A stretch of 16,324 bases of DNA from Cyanobium sp. (lineage in GTDB: Bacteria; Cyanobacteriota; Cyanobacteriia; PCC-6307; Cyanobiaceae), in assembly GCA_014191535.1 (NCBI GenBank), contig BJHC01000004.1:1-16324 (forward strand). Reading direction: 5' to 3'. The notes beneath the pieces were generated by a model, which saw only the letters and a list, made by a program, of their open reading frames with translations, searched no databases and was not told the DNA's origin. The translations under genes were made by a program, and so were the position numbers. Shown one piece after another: positions 1-9,329 of this stretch (positions are counted from its first letter, which is position 1; the number at the start of each line of letters is the position of its first letter).

Positions 1-864
<864 letters not shown>

Positions 865-1467
865 TCAGGCCTCGGTGGGATGGGCGATCACGCGGTCGAT
901 CAGGCCGTACTCCACCGCCTCGGCGGCACTCATGAAGTAGTCGCGGTCGGTGTCCTTCTCGATCTTGGTGAGGGCCTGGCCGGTCATGTCCGCCATGCTC
1001 TGGTTGAGCATGTCCTTGATGCGCAGGATCTCGCGGGCCTCGATCTCAATGTCGCTGGCCTGGCGCTGGCTGGTGCCCCCCAGGGGCTGGTGAATCATGA
1101 TCCGGCTGTGGGGCAGGGCCAGGCGCTTCCCCTTGGTGCCGGCCCCCAGCAGGAAGGCCCCCATGGAGGCGGCCAGACCCACGCAGATGGTCACCACCTC
1201 GGATTTCACGTACTGGATCGTGTCGTAGATCGCCAGGCCGGCGGTCACCGATCCCCCGGGGGAGTTGATGTACAGGTAGATCGGCTTGGAGTTGTCCTCC
1301 GAGTCGAGGTAAAGCATCTGCGCCACCAGGCTGTTGGCGATGGCGTCGTTCACCTCGGAGCCGAGGAACAGGATCCGCTCCACCCCGAGGCGGGTGTAGA
1401 TGTCGACCCAGCGCTCGTACTGGCTGCCGGGCAGGCGGTAGGGAACGCTGGGGGTGCCGATGGGCAT
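865..1467 (-). CDS. clpP3: Active Clp protease proteolytic subunit, ClpP3 type
   Basis: A serine peptidase subunit of the cytoplasmic Clp protease, 200 residues, normal length. The catalytic triad is intact: Ser101 in GLAASMGAF, His126 in MIHQPLGG and Asp176 in KDTDRDYF, aligned by eye to E. coli Ser97/His122/Asp171 (mature numbering). The oxyanion-loop motif INSPGGSV at 68-74 is also normal. It follows clpR (stop at 1550) after 82 bp on the same strand. In Synechococcus elongatus the clpR-clpP3 pair is bicistronic and encodes the mixed ClpP3/R core that works with the ClpC chaperone; the symbol clpP3 is given from that arrangement, since the sequence alone would only support clpP. The ATG at 1467 gives the [15 protein letters not shown]-terminus typical of cyanobacterial ClpP. 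No clear Shine-Dalgarno sequence is visible in front of it. Confidence 0.95.
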   Translation of the reverse strand: MPIGTPSVPYRLPGSQYERWVDIYTRLGVERILFLGSEVNDAIANSLVAQMLYLDSEDNSKPIYLYINSPGGSVTAGLAIYDTIQYVKSEVVTICVGLAASMGAFLLGAGTKGKRLALPHSRIMIHQPLGGTSQRQASDIEIEAREILRIKDMLNQSMADMTGQALTKIEKDTDRDYFMSAAEAVEYGLIDRVIAHPTEA

Positions 1468-1549
1468 GGCGGAGAGGGTGGTGGAGCCGGGCTGGACCGG
1501 TGTTGAAGGGTGTGGAAGGGGAGACAGGCCGCAATGGCGGACCGCGGGG

Positions 1550-2254
1550 TCAGCTGATCCCGGGGTTGCCGGGGCTGACGCCGGCGCCGGCGGGCACCGG
1601 GGCGGGCAGTTGCTTCTGGCTGGTGAGCACCCGATCGATCAGGCCGTACTCCAGCGCCTCCTGGGCGGTGAGGTAGGTCATGCGGTCGGAATCCTTGGAG
1701 AGCTGCTCGATGCTCTTGCCGGTGTTGTTGGAGAGCATCTCGAGCATGGTCTGCTTGTTGTGCAGCACCTCCTTGGCCCGGATCTGGATGTCGCTGGCCT
1801 GGCCGCGGGCACCGCTGCGGGGCTGGTGCAGCACGATCGAGGCGTGGGGCAGTGCCGCGCGGTGCCCCTTGGTGCCGGCGCTGAGGATCATCGCGGCGGT
1901 GCCCATGGCCTGGCCGATGCAGATGGTGTGCACCGGCGGCTTCACGTAGCGCAGGGTGTCGGCGATGGCGAAGGCTTCGGTTTCAAAGCCGATGGCATCG
2001 CCCGAGTACCAGCTGGTGCCGGTGGAGTTGATGTAGAAGAAGATCGGCTTCTCCGGGTTGTCGAACTCCAGGTAGAGCAGCTGGGCAATGATCAGCTCGG
2101 TCACGTCGATGCCCATCTGGCGCTTGGCGTCGTCGTCGCTGAACAGCGGCAGACCCAGATAGACGATCCGCTCCTTGAGCAGCAGGGATGGCAGGTCCGG
2201 CGGAGGGGTGCGCATCACGGCGGAATCGCCGTAGTAGGGAGCTGACACCGACAT
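1550..2254 (-). CDS. clpR: Catalytically inactive Clp protease subunit ClpR
   Basis: A ClpP-fold protein that has lost the proteolytic triad and serves as a structural subunit of the ClpP3/R core. Aligned to ClpP3 next door, the catalytic Ser is Gly ([11 protein letters not shown]) and the catalytic Asp is Met (KDSDRMTYL), while the His in VLHQPRSG is kept. Counted from the GTG at 2266 these are residues 122, 196 and 147; subtract 4 for the ATG start. An extra segment, [14 protein letters not shown], sits just after YINS and is characteristic of ClpR, absent from ClpP. The C-terminus is a Pro/Ala/Gly-rich tail. Two starts are possible: GTG at 2266 and ATG at 2254. The ATG ([14 protein letters not shown]) fits remembered picocyanobacterial ClpR N-termini and is chosen. 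The gene begins about 32 bp after the stop of the PIN-TRAM gene and precedes clpP3, so the three probably share a transcript. Confidence 0.95.
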   Translation of the reverse strand: MSVSAPYYGDSAVMRTPPPDLPSLLLKERIVYLGLPLFSDDDAKRQMGIDVTELIIAQLLYLEFDNPEKPIFFYINSTGTSWYSGDAIGFETEAFAIADTLRYVKPPVHTICIGQAMGTAAMILSAGTKGHRAALPHASIVLHQPRSGARGQASDIQIRAKEVLHNKQTMLEMLSNNTGKSIEQLSKDSDRMTYLTAQEALEYGLIDRVLTSQKQLPAPVPAGAGVSPGNPGIS

Positions 2255-2286
2255 CCGCGGATTCACTGCAGGCCTGAAGCCGGAGC

Positions 2287-3444
2287 CTAGCGGGGGGTGG
2301 CGTTGTCCTGATCGCCCTTGGTGGACCGTTTGGGGCTGGATTTGCTGCGGCCGCGTGCCGCGCTGGGCTCCGGCGGTTCGCCGCCATCCAGGCGTCCGAA
2401 CACCATCCGGCCCGTGGGGGTCTGCAGGGCGCCGGTGATCGTCACCGCCAGCCGCTCGCCGCTGCGGCCGTGGGCACCATCCACCACAACCATCGTCCCG
2501 TCCTCCAGATAGCCCACCCCCTTGTGGGATTCCTTGCCGTCGCGCACGATCTTGAGGTTGAGCTCATCACCCGGCTGCACCTCGGGCCGCAGGGCGATCA
2601 CCAGCTCGCTCAGGTTCATCACCTTGAGGCTCTGCACCTCGGCCACCTTGGCCAGGTTGTAATCGGCGGTGAGCAGGGTGCCGCCGGTGTCCTCCGCCAG
2701 TTTCAGCAGCTTGTCGTCGACGCCGTTGCCCTCGTAGCGGGTGGTGTTCACCACCAGACGGCGGCCGTAGCGCTCCCGCAGGTCGCTGAGCAGCTTCAGG
2801 CCGCGGCGTCCCTTGGCGCGCTTCTCGGTGTTGCTGGAATCCGCCAGGGCCTGCAGTTCATCGATCACCGACTGGGCCACGATCACCTGGCCCTCCAGCA
2901 GGCCCGACTCCAGCAGGCCGCGGATACGGCCATCGATGATCACGCTGGTGTCCAGGATCTTGGCGGTGGCGGGCATCAGCACGCCATCGGCCACCAGCAG
3001 GGCCTCGGCATTGCTGGGGTTGAACAGCCGCAGCAGGGTGCGGCCATGCACCTCCGCCAGGTTGTAGCCCGACACCCCGAAGAACACGTTGGCGGCGACG
3101 GCCGCCAGGGGCTTCACCAGCACCAGCTCCCAGGGGAGCGAGAGGAACAGGATTGGGGAGATCAGCAGGTTGGCCACCAGCAGGCCCAGGATCAGACCCA
3201 CGGCGCGGCTTACCAGCAGGTCGGTGGGCATGCTGCGCACCTGCTCCATCAGCCGCCGCCGCAGCCGCTGGAACACCACGCCCGCCAGCAGGCCCGCCAG
3301 GGCGCCGGCACCGCCCAGGATCCAGCTCAGCTGCTCCAGGTTGTCGATGCGGATCAGCTGCTGCTCCGGCAGGAGATCCACCCCCAGCCAGCCGGCGGCG
3401 GCGCCGGACACCACGAAGAGCACCAGGATGAGGCTGTCCACCAT
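2287..3444 (-). CDS. Membrane-anchored PIN-TRAM domain protein (YacL-like putative ribonuclease)
   Basis: A 385-residue protein with an N-terminal membrane part, a PIN nuclease domain and a TRAM domain, the layout of the YacL/PilT-N family found in many bacteria and cyanobacteria. Hydrophobic segments are visible at about 3-21, 41-57, 81-100 and 106-125. The PIN domain follows at about 160-280 and keeps the acidic metal-site residues: D165 (KILDTSVIIDG), E196 (VIDELQ), D243/D244 (GVDDKLL) and D261 (TADYNLA). The TRAM-like beta domain, probably nucleic-acid binding, covers about 284-350, and a basic Ser/Lys/Arg tail ends the protein. Family members are presumed metal-dependent RNases; the substrate is unknown. 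The ATG at 3444 is chosen because it begins the first membrane segment directly ([10 protein letters not shown]); a longer frame reaches 3492 but only adds an Ala-rich stretch. The gene heads the probable clpR-clpP3 transcript. Confidence 0.88.
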   Translation of the reverse strand: MVDSLILVLFVVSGAAAGWLGVDLLPEQQLIRIDNLEQLSWILGGAGALAGLLAGVVFQRLRRRLMEQVRSMPTDLLVSRAVGLILGLLVANLLISPILFLSLPWELVLVKPLAAVAANVFFGVSGYNLAEVHGRTLLRLFNPSNAEALLVADGVLMPATAKILDTSVIIDGRIRGLLESGLLEGQVIVAQSVIDELQALADSSNTEKRAKGRRGLKLLSDLRERYGRRLVVNTTRYEGNGVDDKLLKLAEDTGGTLLTADYNLAKVAEVQSLKVMNLSELVIALRPEVQPGDELNLKIVRDGKESHKGVGYLEDGTMVVVDGAHGRSGERLAVTITGALQTPTGRMVFGRLDGGEPPEPSAARGRSKSSPKRSTKGDQDNATPR

Positions 3445-4774
3445 GGCTGGTGCTGTGGCTGCCGCGAGCTCTGAACAGGCAGCATGCCCCATCCCGGGGG
3501 CTTTGGCCCGGGGAGGTAACCGGCCTTCAGGGGCCGGCTGGCCCCCCCGCAGCGCCTACCTGCACATCCCTTTCTGCCACCGGCGTTGCTTTTACTGCGA
3601 TTTCCCGGTGGTGCCCCTGGGGGATCGGGCTGGCGCCGCCCCCGGCCAGCCCGGCAGCGCCTCCATCGCCCACTACCTGGATCAGCTGCTGCAGGAGATC
3701 GCCGCCGCCCCGGCGGGGCCTCCCCTCTCCACGGTGTATGTGGGTGGGGGCACCCCTTCGCTGCTGGCTCCGCCGCAACTGCAGCAGCTGCTGGGCGCCC
3801 TGCGCCGCCGCTACGGCATCGCCCCCGGCGCCGAACTCACCCTGGAGTTGGATCCCGCCAGCTTTGATCAGCACCATCTGCAGGGCTATCTGGCCGCCGG
3901 CATCACCCGGGTGAGCCTGGGGGTGCAGAGCTTCGACGATGCCGTGTTGGCGCAGCTGGGCCGTCGCCATCGCCTGGCGGACGTGCGTGAGGCGGCGGGC
4001 TGGCTGCAGGCGGCCCAGGGGCGCGGGCGCCTCAGCAGCTGGAGCCTCGATCTGATCCAGGCGCTGCCGGGTCAGACCCTGGAGGGCTGGCGCCAGCAGT
4101 TGCGGCAGGCCATCGATCTGGGCCCGCCGCATCTCTCGATCTACGACCTGATCCTGGAGCCGGGCACCGTGTTCGAGCGCTTGGAGCGGCGCGGACAGCT
4201 GGACCTGCCGGAGCACGACCTGGCGGCGGATCTGCAGGAGTGCAGCGTGGCGGAGCTGGCGGCCGCCGGCTACGGCCACTACGAGATCTCCAATTACGCC
4301 CTACCCGGCCACGCCTCCCGCCACAACCGTGTGTACTGGAGCGGCGCCGGTTGGTGGGGCTTTGGGCTCGGCGCCACATCCGCCCCCTGGGGCCAGCGCC
4401 AGGCCCGCCCCCGCACCCGTGAGGGCTATGGCGTCTGGCTGCAGCAGACCCTCCAGCAGGGTGAGGCCGTTGCCGCAGCCCCCGCTGAGGGGATGCCGTT
4501 CGATGAGCTGGTGCTGGTGGGTCTGCGCCGGCGGGAGGGGGTGGCACTGCAGGCCCTGGCGGATCAGGCGGGCCTGTCGGCGGCGGCGCTGGCGGCCCTG
4601 TGCCGCCGTTGGCAGCCGTTTGTGGACGAGGGCTTGCTGCGCTGCGAAGGACCCCGCTGGCGCTTGAGCGACCCCGAGGGCCTGGCCCTCAGCAATGCGG
4701 TGCTGCGGGAGCTGATGGGGTGGTGGGAGGCGTGGCAGCCGGCTGCGGCTGCAGGCCCGCCACCCAGCCCCTGA
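3443..4774 (+). CDS. hemW: HemW-type radical SAM heme chaperone (start uncertain)
   Basis: A radical SAM protein of the HemN/HemW family. The iron-sulphur motif CxxxCxxC is at C45, C49 and C52 ([14 protein letters not shown], counted from 3443). The residue after the third Cys is Asp and there is no fourth Cys, which favours HemW (heme chaperone) over oxygen-independent coproporphyrinogen oxidase HemN. Other family motifs follow in order: [20 protein letters not shown], a [10 protein letters not shown] stretch, [20 protein letters not shown] and a C-terminal winged-helix-like part. The start is uncertain: ATG at 3443, GTG at 3455 and TTG at 3503 are in frame, giving 443, 439 or 423 residues. 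The ATG has a GAGG nine bases upstream but shares bases with the start of the divergent PIN-TRAM gene. The true homologous region begins only near RSAYLHIPF. The 3' end overlaps panB by 86 bp on the opposite strand. Confidence 0.9.
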   Translation: MAGAVAAASSEQAACPIPGALARGGNRPSGAGWPPRSAYLHIPFCHRRCFYCDFPVVPLGDRAGAAPGQPGSASIAHYLDQLLQEIAAAPAGPPLSTVYVGGGTPSLLAPPQLQQLLGALRRRYGIAPGAELTLELDPASFDQHHLQGYLAAGITRVSLGVQSFDDAVLAQLGRRHRLADVREAAGWLQAAQGRGRLSSWSLDLIQALPGQTLEGWRQQLRQAIDLGPPHLSIYDLILEPGTVFERLERRGQLDLPEHDLAADLQECSVAELAAAGYGHYEISNYALPGHASRHNRVYWSGAGWWGFGLGATSAPWGQRQARPRTREGYGVWLQQTLQQGEAVAAAPAEGMPFDELVLVGLRRREGVALQALADQAGLSAAALAALCRRWQPFVDEGLLRCEGPRWRLSDPEGLALSNAVLRELMGWWEAWQPAAAAGPPPSP

Positions 4775-5513
4775 GGGCTTCAATGCACAGCTCGCGCCCC
4801 GCCAGCAGGGGCGGGCAGAACGGGGGCTGGCGTTCGGTGAGGCCCAGCAGGTCGGCGGTGACGCGCACCTGACCATCGCACTGCTCGCCGGCGCCGATGC
4901 CAATCACGGGAAGGGTGAGCTCGGCGCTCAGGTCCGCCGCCAGTTCCTGGGGCACGTGTTCCAGCACCAGCGCGAAGCAGCCGGCGGCCTGCAGGTCGCG
5001 GGCCTGCCGCTTGAGCCGTTCCTGGCTGAGGGGGTCCTTGGCCTGGCGCCGGTAGCCCAGCTGATGCACCGACTGGGGGGTCAGCCCCAGGTGCCCCATC
5101 ACCGGAATGCCGCTGCGCACCAGCCGATCCACCACCTGCAGGGTTTCCGGTTCGGCCCCCTCCAGCTTCACGCCCGCGGCGGGGCTGTCCTTGAGCACCT
5201 GGCCGGCGGCGGCCACCGCCGCATCGGCTCCGCACTGGTAGCTGAGGAACGGCAGGTCGGTGATGATCAGCGGCCGCTGGTCGGTGGGGCGCTGCAGCCC
5301 GCGCCCCACGGCGCGGGTGTGCAGGATCATCTCGTCGAGGGTCACCGGCAGGGTGGTGGCGTGGCCGAGCACCACCATCGCCAGGGAGTCGCCCACCAGG
5401 ATCACATCGGCGCCGGCCTGTTCCACGAGGGCGGCAGAGAGCGCATCCCAGGCGGTGAGCACCGCGATCGGGCGGCCCTCCTGCTTGCAGATGCGCAGAT
5501 CAGCTGGTCGCAC
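4689..5513 (-). CDS. panB: 3-methyl-2-oxobutanoate hydroxymethyltransferase
   Basis: PanB transfers a hydroxymethyl group from 5,10-methylene-THF to 2-oxoisovalerate, giving ketopantoate, the first committed step of pantothenate and CoA synthesis. The 274-residue TIM-barrel protein has the expected Mg2+ and catalytic residues: D42 in VGDSLAMV, D86 in [10 protein letters not shown]116 and E118 in GVKLEGA and E185 in VLEHVPQE. The barrel ends around LCIEALRGW; the last 20 or so residues are a Pro/Ala/Thr-rich tail that lies in the antiparallel overlap with hemW and is probably not structured. The start is GTG at 5513 ([10 protein letters not shown]), preceded by an AGGG stretch; it matches the usual PanB N-terminus. 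Its substrate is an intermediate of the valine pathway, so it is linked metabolically to ilvC at the left edge, although the two are not in one transcript. Confidence 0.96.
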   Translation of the reverse strand: MRPADLRICKQEGRPIAVLTAWDALSAALVEQAGADVILVGDSLAMVVLGHATTLPVTLDEMILHTRAVGRGLQRPTDQRPLIITDLPFLSYQCGADAAVAAAGQVLKDSPAAGVKLEGAEPETLQVVDRLVRSGIPVMGHLGLTPQSVHQLGYRRQAKDPLSQERLKRQARDLQAAGCFALVLEHVPQELAADLSAELTLPVIGIGAGEQCDGQVRVTADLLGLTERQPPFCPPLLAGRELCIEALRGWVAGLQPQPAATPPTTPSAPAAPHC

Positions 5514-5545
5514 GCCCTGAGCCCCTCACGGCCGAGGCCCATTGC

Positions 5546-5551
5546 TAGCAT
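5546..5551 (+). promoter_or_regulatory. Possible -10 element of ffs
   Basis: TAGCAT lies seven to ten bases upstream of where the paired 5' strand of the SRP RNA appears to begin. It is a 4/6 match to the TATAAT consensus with the conserved first, second and last bases. No convincing -35 hexamer is seen at the right distance, so this is a weak prediction based on position. Confidence 0.3.
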
Positions 5552-5560
5552 CCGCACGAC

Positions 5561-5655
5561 TCGGACCCACGCGGCCCGGACGCCTAAATCTGGTCAGGAC
5601 CGGAAGGGAGCAGCCACACGGGATGCTCCAGGCAGGCGTGGATTCCGGGTCACCC
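5561..5655 (+). ncRNA. ffs: Small bacterial SRP RNA (4.5S type)
   Basis: The RNA component of the signal recognition particle, which pairs with Ffh to target membrane proteins as they are translated. The conserved SRP domain IV signature is present at 5592-5615: GGTCAGG, then ACC, the GGAA tetraloop at 5602-5605, and GGGAGCAGCC, very close to the E. coli 4.5S RNA apex. Flanking segments can pair to extend the hairpin: ACGCC (5580-5584) with GGCGT (5635-5639) and GACCC (5564-5568) with GGGTC (5647-5651). A TAGCAT at 5546-5551 could be its -10 box, putting the 5' end near 5558-5561; I see no good -35. The ends are estimates. No poly-U terminator is evident, and the 3' end runs to within about 10 bp of the convergent ftsZ stop. 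Confidence 0.93.
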
Positions 5656-5663
5656 TCTTGCCT

Positions 5664-6800
5664 CTAGCCCTGGCGGCGGTTCAGCAGGAACGACGGAATG
5701 GCGGCACCGGGGGGCTCGCTCTCGGAGCCGGCGCTGTTGATGAAGCTGCCCAGGGCCCGTTCGGGGCGGTAGGCGCCGCCGCCTTCAAAGCCGGTGGCAA
5801 TCACGGTGACGTGAATTTCGCCCTCAAGGCGCTCATCCACCACGGCCCCCACGATGATGTTGGCCTCGGGATCCACCACGTCGTAGATCACCTCCGAGGC
5901 GGTGGTCATGTCCTCCAGGGTCATGTCCTTGCCGCCGCTGATGTTGATCACACAGCCCTTGGCGCCATCGATGCGGGCCGACTCCAGCAGGGGGCTGCTG
6001 ATGGCGGCCTGAGCGGCCTCGCTGGCGCGGGAGCGGCCGGAGCCCACCCCGAGGCCCAGCAGGGCGGTGCCGGCGTCGGTCATCACCGAGCGCACATCGG
6101 CGAAGTCGACGTTCACCAGGCCGGGCTTGGTGATGATGTCGCTGATGCCTTTCACGCCCATCCGCAGCACGTCGTCGGCGGCGCGGAAGGCGTCCTGCAG
6201 CGGTGCGCCGGCGATGGCTTCCCGCAGCCGGTCGTTGGGGATCACGATCAGGGTGTCCACGTGCTCCGACAGGCGGGCGATGCCCTCCTCGGCCTGGCGC
6301 ATGCGGCGGCGCCCCTCGAAGCCGAACGGTTCGGTGACGAGGCCCACGGTGAGAGCGCCACACTCCTTGGCCACCTCCGCCACCACCGGTGCGGCGCCGG
6401 TGCCGGTGCCGCCACCCATGCCGGCGGCGATGAACACCAGGTCGGCCCCCTGCAGGGTTTGCGCCAGGTCGCTGCGGGATTCTTCAGCCGCCTTCTGACC
6501 GATGGCCGGGTTGCCGCCGGCCCCCAGGCCCCGCGTGAGCTTCTGACCCAACTGGACACGCTGCTTGGCGGACGACTGCAGCAGCGCCTGGGCATCGGTG
6601 TTGAGCACCCGGTAGCCCACCCCCTGCAGATCCGAGGCGATCATGCGGTTCACGGCGTTGCTGCCGCCGCCGCCCACGCCGATCACTTCAATGCGGGCCG
6701 ATTGACTGGGCACGATGCCGGTGCTGCCGTTGCTGGTGGCACTGAGGCCTTCAGGTGCGATCTCCATGGAAGGTCCCATGCCGTTGGTGCTGCGCAGCAT
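5664..6800 (-). CDS. ftsZ: Cell division GTPase FtsZ
   Basis: The tubulin-like GTPase that polymerises into the Z-ring at mid-cell. It has 378 residues, a normal length. A variable N-terminal extension of about 35 residues precedes the conserved core, which starts at [19 protein letters not shown]. The GTP-binding signature GGGTGTG is at 129-135, and the T7 synergy loop with NVDFAD is at 230-235, completing the GTPase site of the adjacent subunit. The C-terminal partner-binding peptide is [11 protein letters not shown], after a short Ser/Glu/Gly linker; cyanobacterial partners such as SepF and ZipN/Ftn2 are known to bind FtsZ. The ATG at 6800 is chosen; ATGs at 6779 and 6767 would only shorten the variable part. 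A gap of 99 bp separates it from the upstream ftsQ, enough for its own promoter, although I could not pick a clear one. Confidence 0.97.
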   Translation of the reverse strand: MLRSTNGMGPSMEIAPEGLSATSNGSTGIVPSQSARIEVIGVGGGGSNAVNRMIASDLQGVGYRVLNTDAQALLQSSAKQRVQLGQKLTRGLGAGGNPAIGQKAAEESRSDLAQTLQGADLVFIAAGMGGGTGTGAAPVVAEVAKECGALTVGLVTEPFGFEGRRRMRQAEEGIARLSEHVDTLIVIPNDRLREAIAGAPLQDAFRAADDVLRMGVKGISDIITKPGLVNVDFADVRSVMTDAGTALLGLGVGSGRSRASEAAQAAISSPLLESARIDGAKGCVINISGGKDMTLEDMTTASEVIYDVVDPEANIIVGAVVDERLEGEIHVTVIATGFEGGGAYRPERALGSFINSAGSESEPPGAAIPSFLLNRRQG

Positions 6801-6899
6801 TATGTCGTTGATCCGCGCGATCAGATGCCGGAGTCAGCACACCGTTGCCGGGCCGCTCGGGGCACGCAACCGGCTGTCACCGTTTGCTGGTGATTGGGG

Positions 6900-7769
6900 T
6901 CAGTCCCGTCCAGCGGGTGTCGCTGGCGTGGGTGGTTTGGCCTGACGGGTGGCTTCCCCGATGCTCAGCCGTGGTTTGCCGGGAAGCCCCAGTTCCGGTT
7001 GTTCCGGATCGCTGAGGTCGATCGACTGCACCTTGAGGTTGCGGATCTGGCCGGGCAGATGCGCCGACAGATGCCGCAGCACCTCCAGGCGCCTGGGCAG
7101 GCGCTGATCCGGCGGCCCCAGATGCACATCGCCCAGGGCCGCGGTGCGCAGCCAGAGGCTGCCATTGGGTTCGAAGCGCACCTGCTGCAGGGCGCTGCCC
7201 AGGCTGCGCTGTTCCGCCAACACCAGGGCCAGCTGGGGCCGCAGCCGCTCCTGCCAGCCCAGCACCTGCACCTGGGGTGCGGTGCTGCCGCTGCCCCCCT
7301 GGTGCTGGCGGCTGGTCATCCAATTGCCGAGCCGATCCACGTAGCCGCGCTCGAGGCCGCGGTTGCTGCGGCGCTCCGCGCTGGCCACCGCCTCCCGGTC
7401 CACCAGGGTGATGCGCAGCCGCGGCGGCAGCATCAGCCGGCTCACCTGCACCTGCTCCACCGGCAAGCCGGCGGAGAGCCGCTCGGCCAAAACTTGGGGC
7501 TTGAGCTGAAGCAGCTGCAGCGGCAGTTGCAGCTGACCCTCACGGATCACCTGGTCGCGGCTCACCTGGCGGCTGCCCACCACGTCGATCTGCCCGGGGC
7601 TGCGCAGCACCCAGCCCTGGCGCAGCAGGGCCCAGCTCAGCCCACCGGCGACGCCGCTGAACACGAGGATCCGCCAGAGCTGCTGCAGGCGTTCCCGCCG
7701 CCGTTGCTGGCGCAGTTGCTTGCGGCGTTCGGGTGCCAGCTGGGCCCGGCCCGGGGTGCTGGAACTCAC
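6900..7769 (-). CDS. ftsQ: Cell division protein FtsQ (POTRA domain)
   Basis: A bitopic inner-membrane division protein linking early and late septum proteins. Starting at GTG 7769 it has 289 residues. A strongly basic cytoplasmic N-terminus rich in Arg/Gln (about 9-32) is followed by one membrane helix at about 33-50 (ILVFSGVAGGLSWALL). The POTRA domain is at about 58-127 (IDVVGSRQVSRDQVI through PPRLRITLVDREAVA), then the FtsQ beta domain and a Pro-rich C-terminal tail. The start choice rests on a GTGA overlap with the stop of the preceding gene (7766-7769), a standard translational coupling; a TTG at 7808 would extend it 13 residues into that gene without homology. Sequence conservation of FtsQ is low, so identification also relies on topology and on the ddl-X-ftsQ-ftsZ order. 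Confidence 0.9.
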   Translation of the reverse strand: MSSSTPGRAQLAPERRKQLRQQRRRERLQQLWRILVFSGVAGGLSWALLRQGWVLRSPGQIDVVGSRQVSRDQVIREGQLQLPLQLLQLKPQVLAERLSAGLPVEQVQVSRLMLPPRLRITLVDREAVASAERRSNRGLERGYVDRLGNWMTSRQHQGGSGSTAPQVQVLGWQERLRPQLALVLAEQRSLGSALQQVRFEPNGSLWLRTAALGDVHLGPPDQRLPRRLEVLRHLSAHLPGQIRNLKVQSIDLSDPEQPELGLPGKPRLSIGEATRQAKPPTPATPAGRD

Positions 7770-8176
7770 AGTTCGCAGCGGGAGCGGGCCATCAGTTCCG
7801 CCATCCAACGGCGGGCCCGCTCAGCATCGGCAAAGGGCACATCCTGCTGCTCACCGCCCCCCACCAGCCGCAGGCGGCAGGCCCCCTGGGACTCCTCGGT
7901 GAGCGGGGCTTCGCCGGAGCCCAGGGCCAGCAGCTCCACCATCTCCAGCCCCTTCACCACAAAACTGCCCTTGGTGCTGAGCTTGCCGGATTCGAACACG
8001 CTCCAACTGACCACGCCATCGATCAGGCGCGCACCGCCGCAGTCGTCGAGCTTGGAGAGTTCCGCCCCCTCCGCCCAGGCGCGGAACAGGCGCTGGCGCC
8101 GCCGTTCCAGCCAGCCCAGGGCTGTGATCAGCGGGAACACCACCAACAGCGGCAGCCACAGCAGGCCGTGACTCAT
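7766..8176 (-). CDS. Uncharacterised single-pass membrane protein between ddl and ftsQ
   Basis: A 136-residue protein whose function I do not recognise. It starts with a hydrophobic segment at about 5-22 ([18 protein letters not shown]), followed directly by a basic run ([11 protein letters not shown]), which suggests one N-terminal helix with the soluble part in the cytoplasm by the positive-inside rule. The remainder, about 40-136, alternates short hydrophobic and polar stretches ([39 protein letters not shown]) suggestive of a small beta-rich domain, then ends with a helix ([17 protein letters not shown]). No catalytic motif is visible. The ATG at 8176 overlaps the ddl stop as ATGA, and its own stop overlaps the ftsQ GTG start as GTGA, so it is translationally coupled on both sides. 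By context it may act in septal wall synthesis, which is inference only. Confidence 0.85.
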   Translation of the reverse strand: MSHGLLWLPLLVVFPLITALGWLERRRQRLFRAWAEGAELSKLDDCGGARLIDGVVSWSVFESGKLSTKGSFVVKGLEMVELLALGSGEAPLTEESQGACRLRLVGGGEQQDVPFADAERARRWMAELMARSRCEL

Positions 8177-9267
8177 GCGGCTTGGAGCCCCCCGGAGGCG
8201 CTGGAGTGCTCTGATTCTTGCGCCAGCTGCACCAATTGGTGCACCAACTCCTCCAGCGGCACACCGCTGGCCTCCCACAGCATCGGGTACATGCTCTGGC
8301 TGGTGAAGCCCGGCAGGGTGTTGATCTCGTTGAGCCAGAGCTCAGCGCTGGCCTCGCTGTAGAAGAAATCCACCCGGGCCAGGCCAGAAGCCCCCACGGC
8401 ACGGCAGGCGGCGATGGCCATCGCCCGCGCCCGTTCGCTCAGGTCGGCGGGCACCTGGGCCGGGATCACGGTGTGGCTTTTGCCCTCGCTGTATTTGGTG
8501 TCGTAGTCGTACCAGTCGGCGTCGAAACAGATCTCCCCCAGCACCGAAGCGCGCATCTGCCGCTCGCCCAGCACCGCGCATTCCAGTTCGCGGGCGCTCA
8601 CCCCCTGCTCCACCACCAGGCGCGGGTCATGGCCGGCGGCCAGCCTGAGGCCCGCCAGCAGCTCGGCCCGGTTGGTGGCCTTGCTGATGCCCACGGAGGA
8701 GCCGAGGTTGGCCGGCTTGATGAAGCAGGGGTAACCCAGCTGCTGCTCCAGCCTCAGCACGAGGGCATCCGGGCTGCGGTGCAGCTCGTCGGCCTCCACG
8801 CAGGCGTAGGGCACCTGGGGCAGCCCGGCGGCGGCGAAGGCCGCCTTCATGGCCTGCTTGTCCATGCCCACGGCCGAACCCAGCACCCCCGATCCCACAA
8901 AGGGCACCTGCATCAGGCTGAACAGGCCCTGGATCGTGCCGTCCTCACCATTGGGTCCGTGCAGCACCGGCACCCACACCTGGATGTCCAGGGCGCCTTC
9001 GGGGAATCCCTGAAACCCGGGCCGCAGGGGGGCCGCCGGTAGGTCGTTGGCCGCGGCCGGAGTGCCCTTGGCCAGCACCGCATCGGCCACGGCGGGGGGC
9101 CACCAATGGCCCCATTGGTCGATGTAGAAGCAGTGCAGCTGATAGCGCTGTGCGTTGGCCCCGCGCCGCAGGGCTGCCGCCACGGTGTTGGCCGAGCGGA
9201 TCGACACCGCGTGCTCCCCGGAGACCCCGCCAAACACCAGACCCAGCTGCAGGGGAGAGGCGGCCAT
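8173..9267 (-). CDS. ddl: D-alanine--D-alanine ligase
   Basis: An ATP-grasp enzyme that joins two D-alanines for the peptidoglycan precursor stem peptide in the cytoplasm. From the ATG at 9267 it has 364 residues, the usual size. The N-terminal substrate domain carries [14 protein letters not shown] at about 13-26. The ATP-grasp core includes [19 protein letters not shown] (phosphate loop and lysine) and ends with the metal-binding segment [20 protein letters not shown]. The YDTKY loop has Tyr at the specificity position, as in D-Ala-D-Ala rather than D-Ala-D-Lac ligases. A GTG at 9273 would add two residues; the ATG is preferred but both are possible. Its stop overlaps the start of the next gene (ATGA), beginning the division cluster. 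A HIP1-like octamer GCGATCGC sits in the 5' gap. Confidence 0.96.
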   Translation of the reverse strand: MAASPLQLGLVFGGVSGEHAVSIRSANTVAAALRRGANAQRYQLHCFYIDQWGHWWPPAVADAVLAKGTPAAANDLPAAPLRPGFQGFPEGALDIQVWVPVLHGPNGEDGTIQGLFSLMQVPFVGSGVLGSAVGMDKQAMKAAFAAAGLPQVPYACVEADELHRSPDALVLRLEQQLGYPCFIKPANLGSSVGISKATNRAELLAGLRLAAGHDPRLVVEQGVSARELECAVLGERQMRASVLGEICFDADWYDYDTKYSEGKSHTVIPAQVPADLSERARAMAIAACRAVGASGLARVDFFYSEASAELWLNEINTLPGFTSQSMYPMLWEASGVPLEELVHQLVQLAQESEHSSASGGLQAA

Positions 9268-9297
9268 AGACACGACTTTGCGGCGCCAACCGTATCA

Positions 9298-9305
9298 GCG
9301 ATCGC
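9298..9305. repeat. HIP1 octamer GCGATCGC
   Basis: A single copy of the octameric palindrome GCGATCGC, known as HIP1 and over-represented in many cyanobacterial genomes, lies in the 62-bp gap between ddl and the PRC-barrel gene. I noticed no second exact copy in the window, so its density here is low. Confidence 0.6.
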
Positions 9306-9329
9306 CGGGCTGGCCAGGGGCCCGGTGGC

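Noticed and set aside
4956..6893. A 645-codon plus-strand frame spanning panB, ffs and ftsZ
   Set aside because: It crosses an RNA gene and two real genes, and shows no protein family features.
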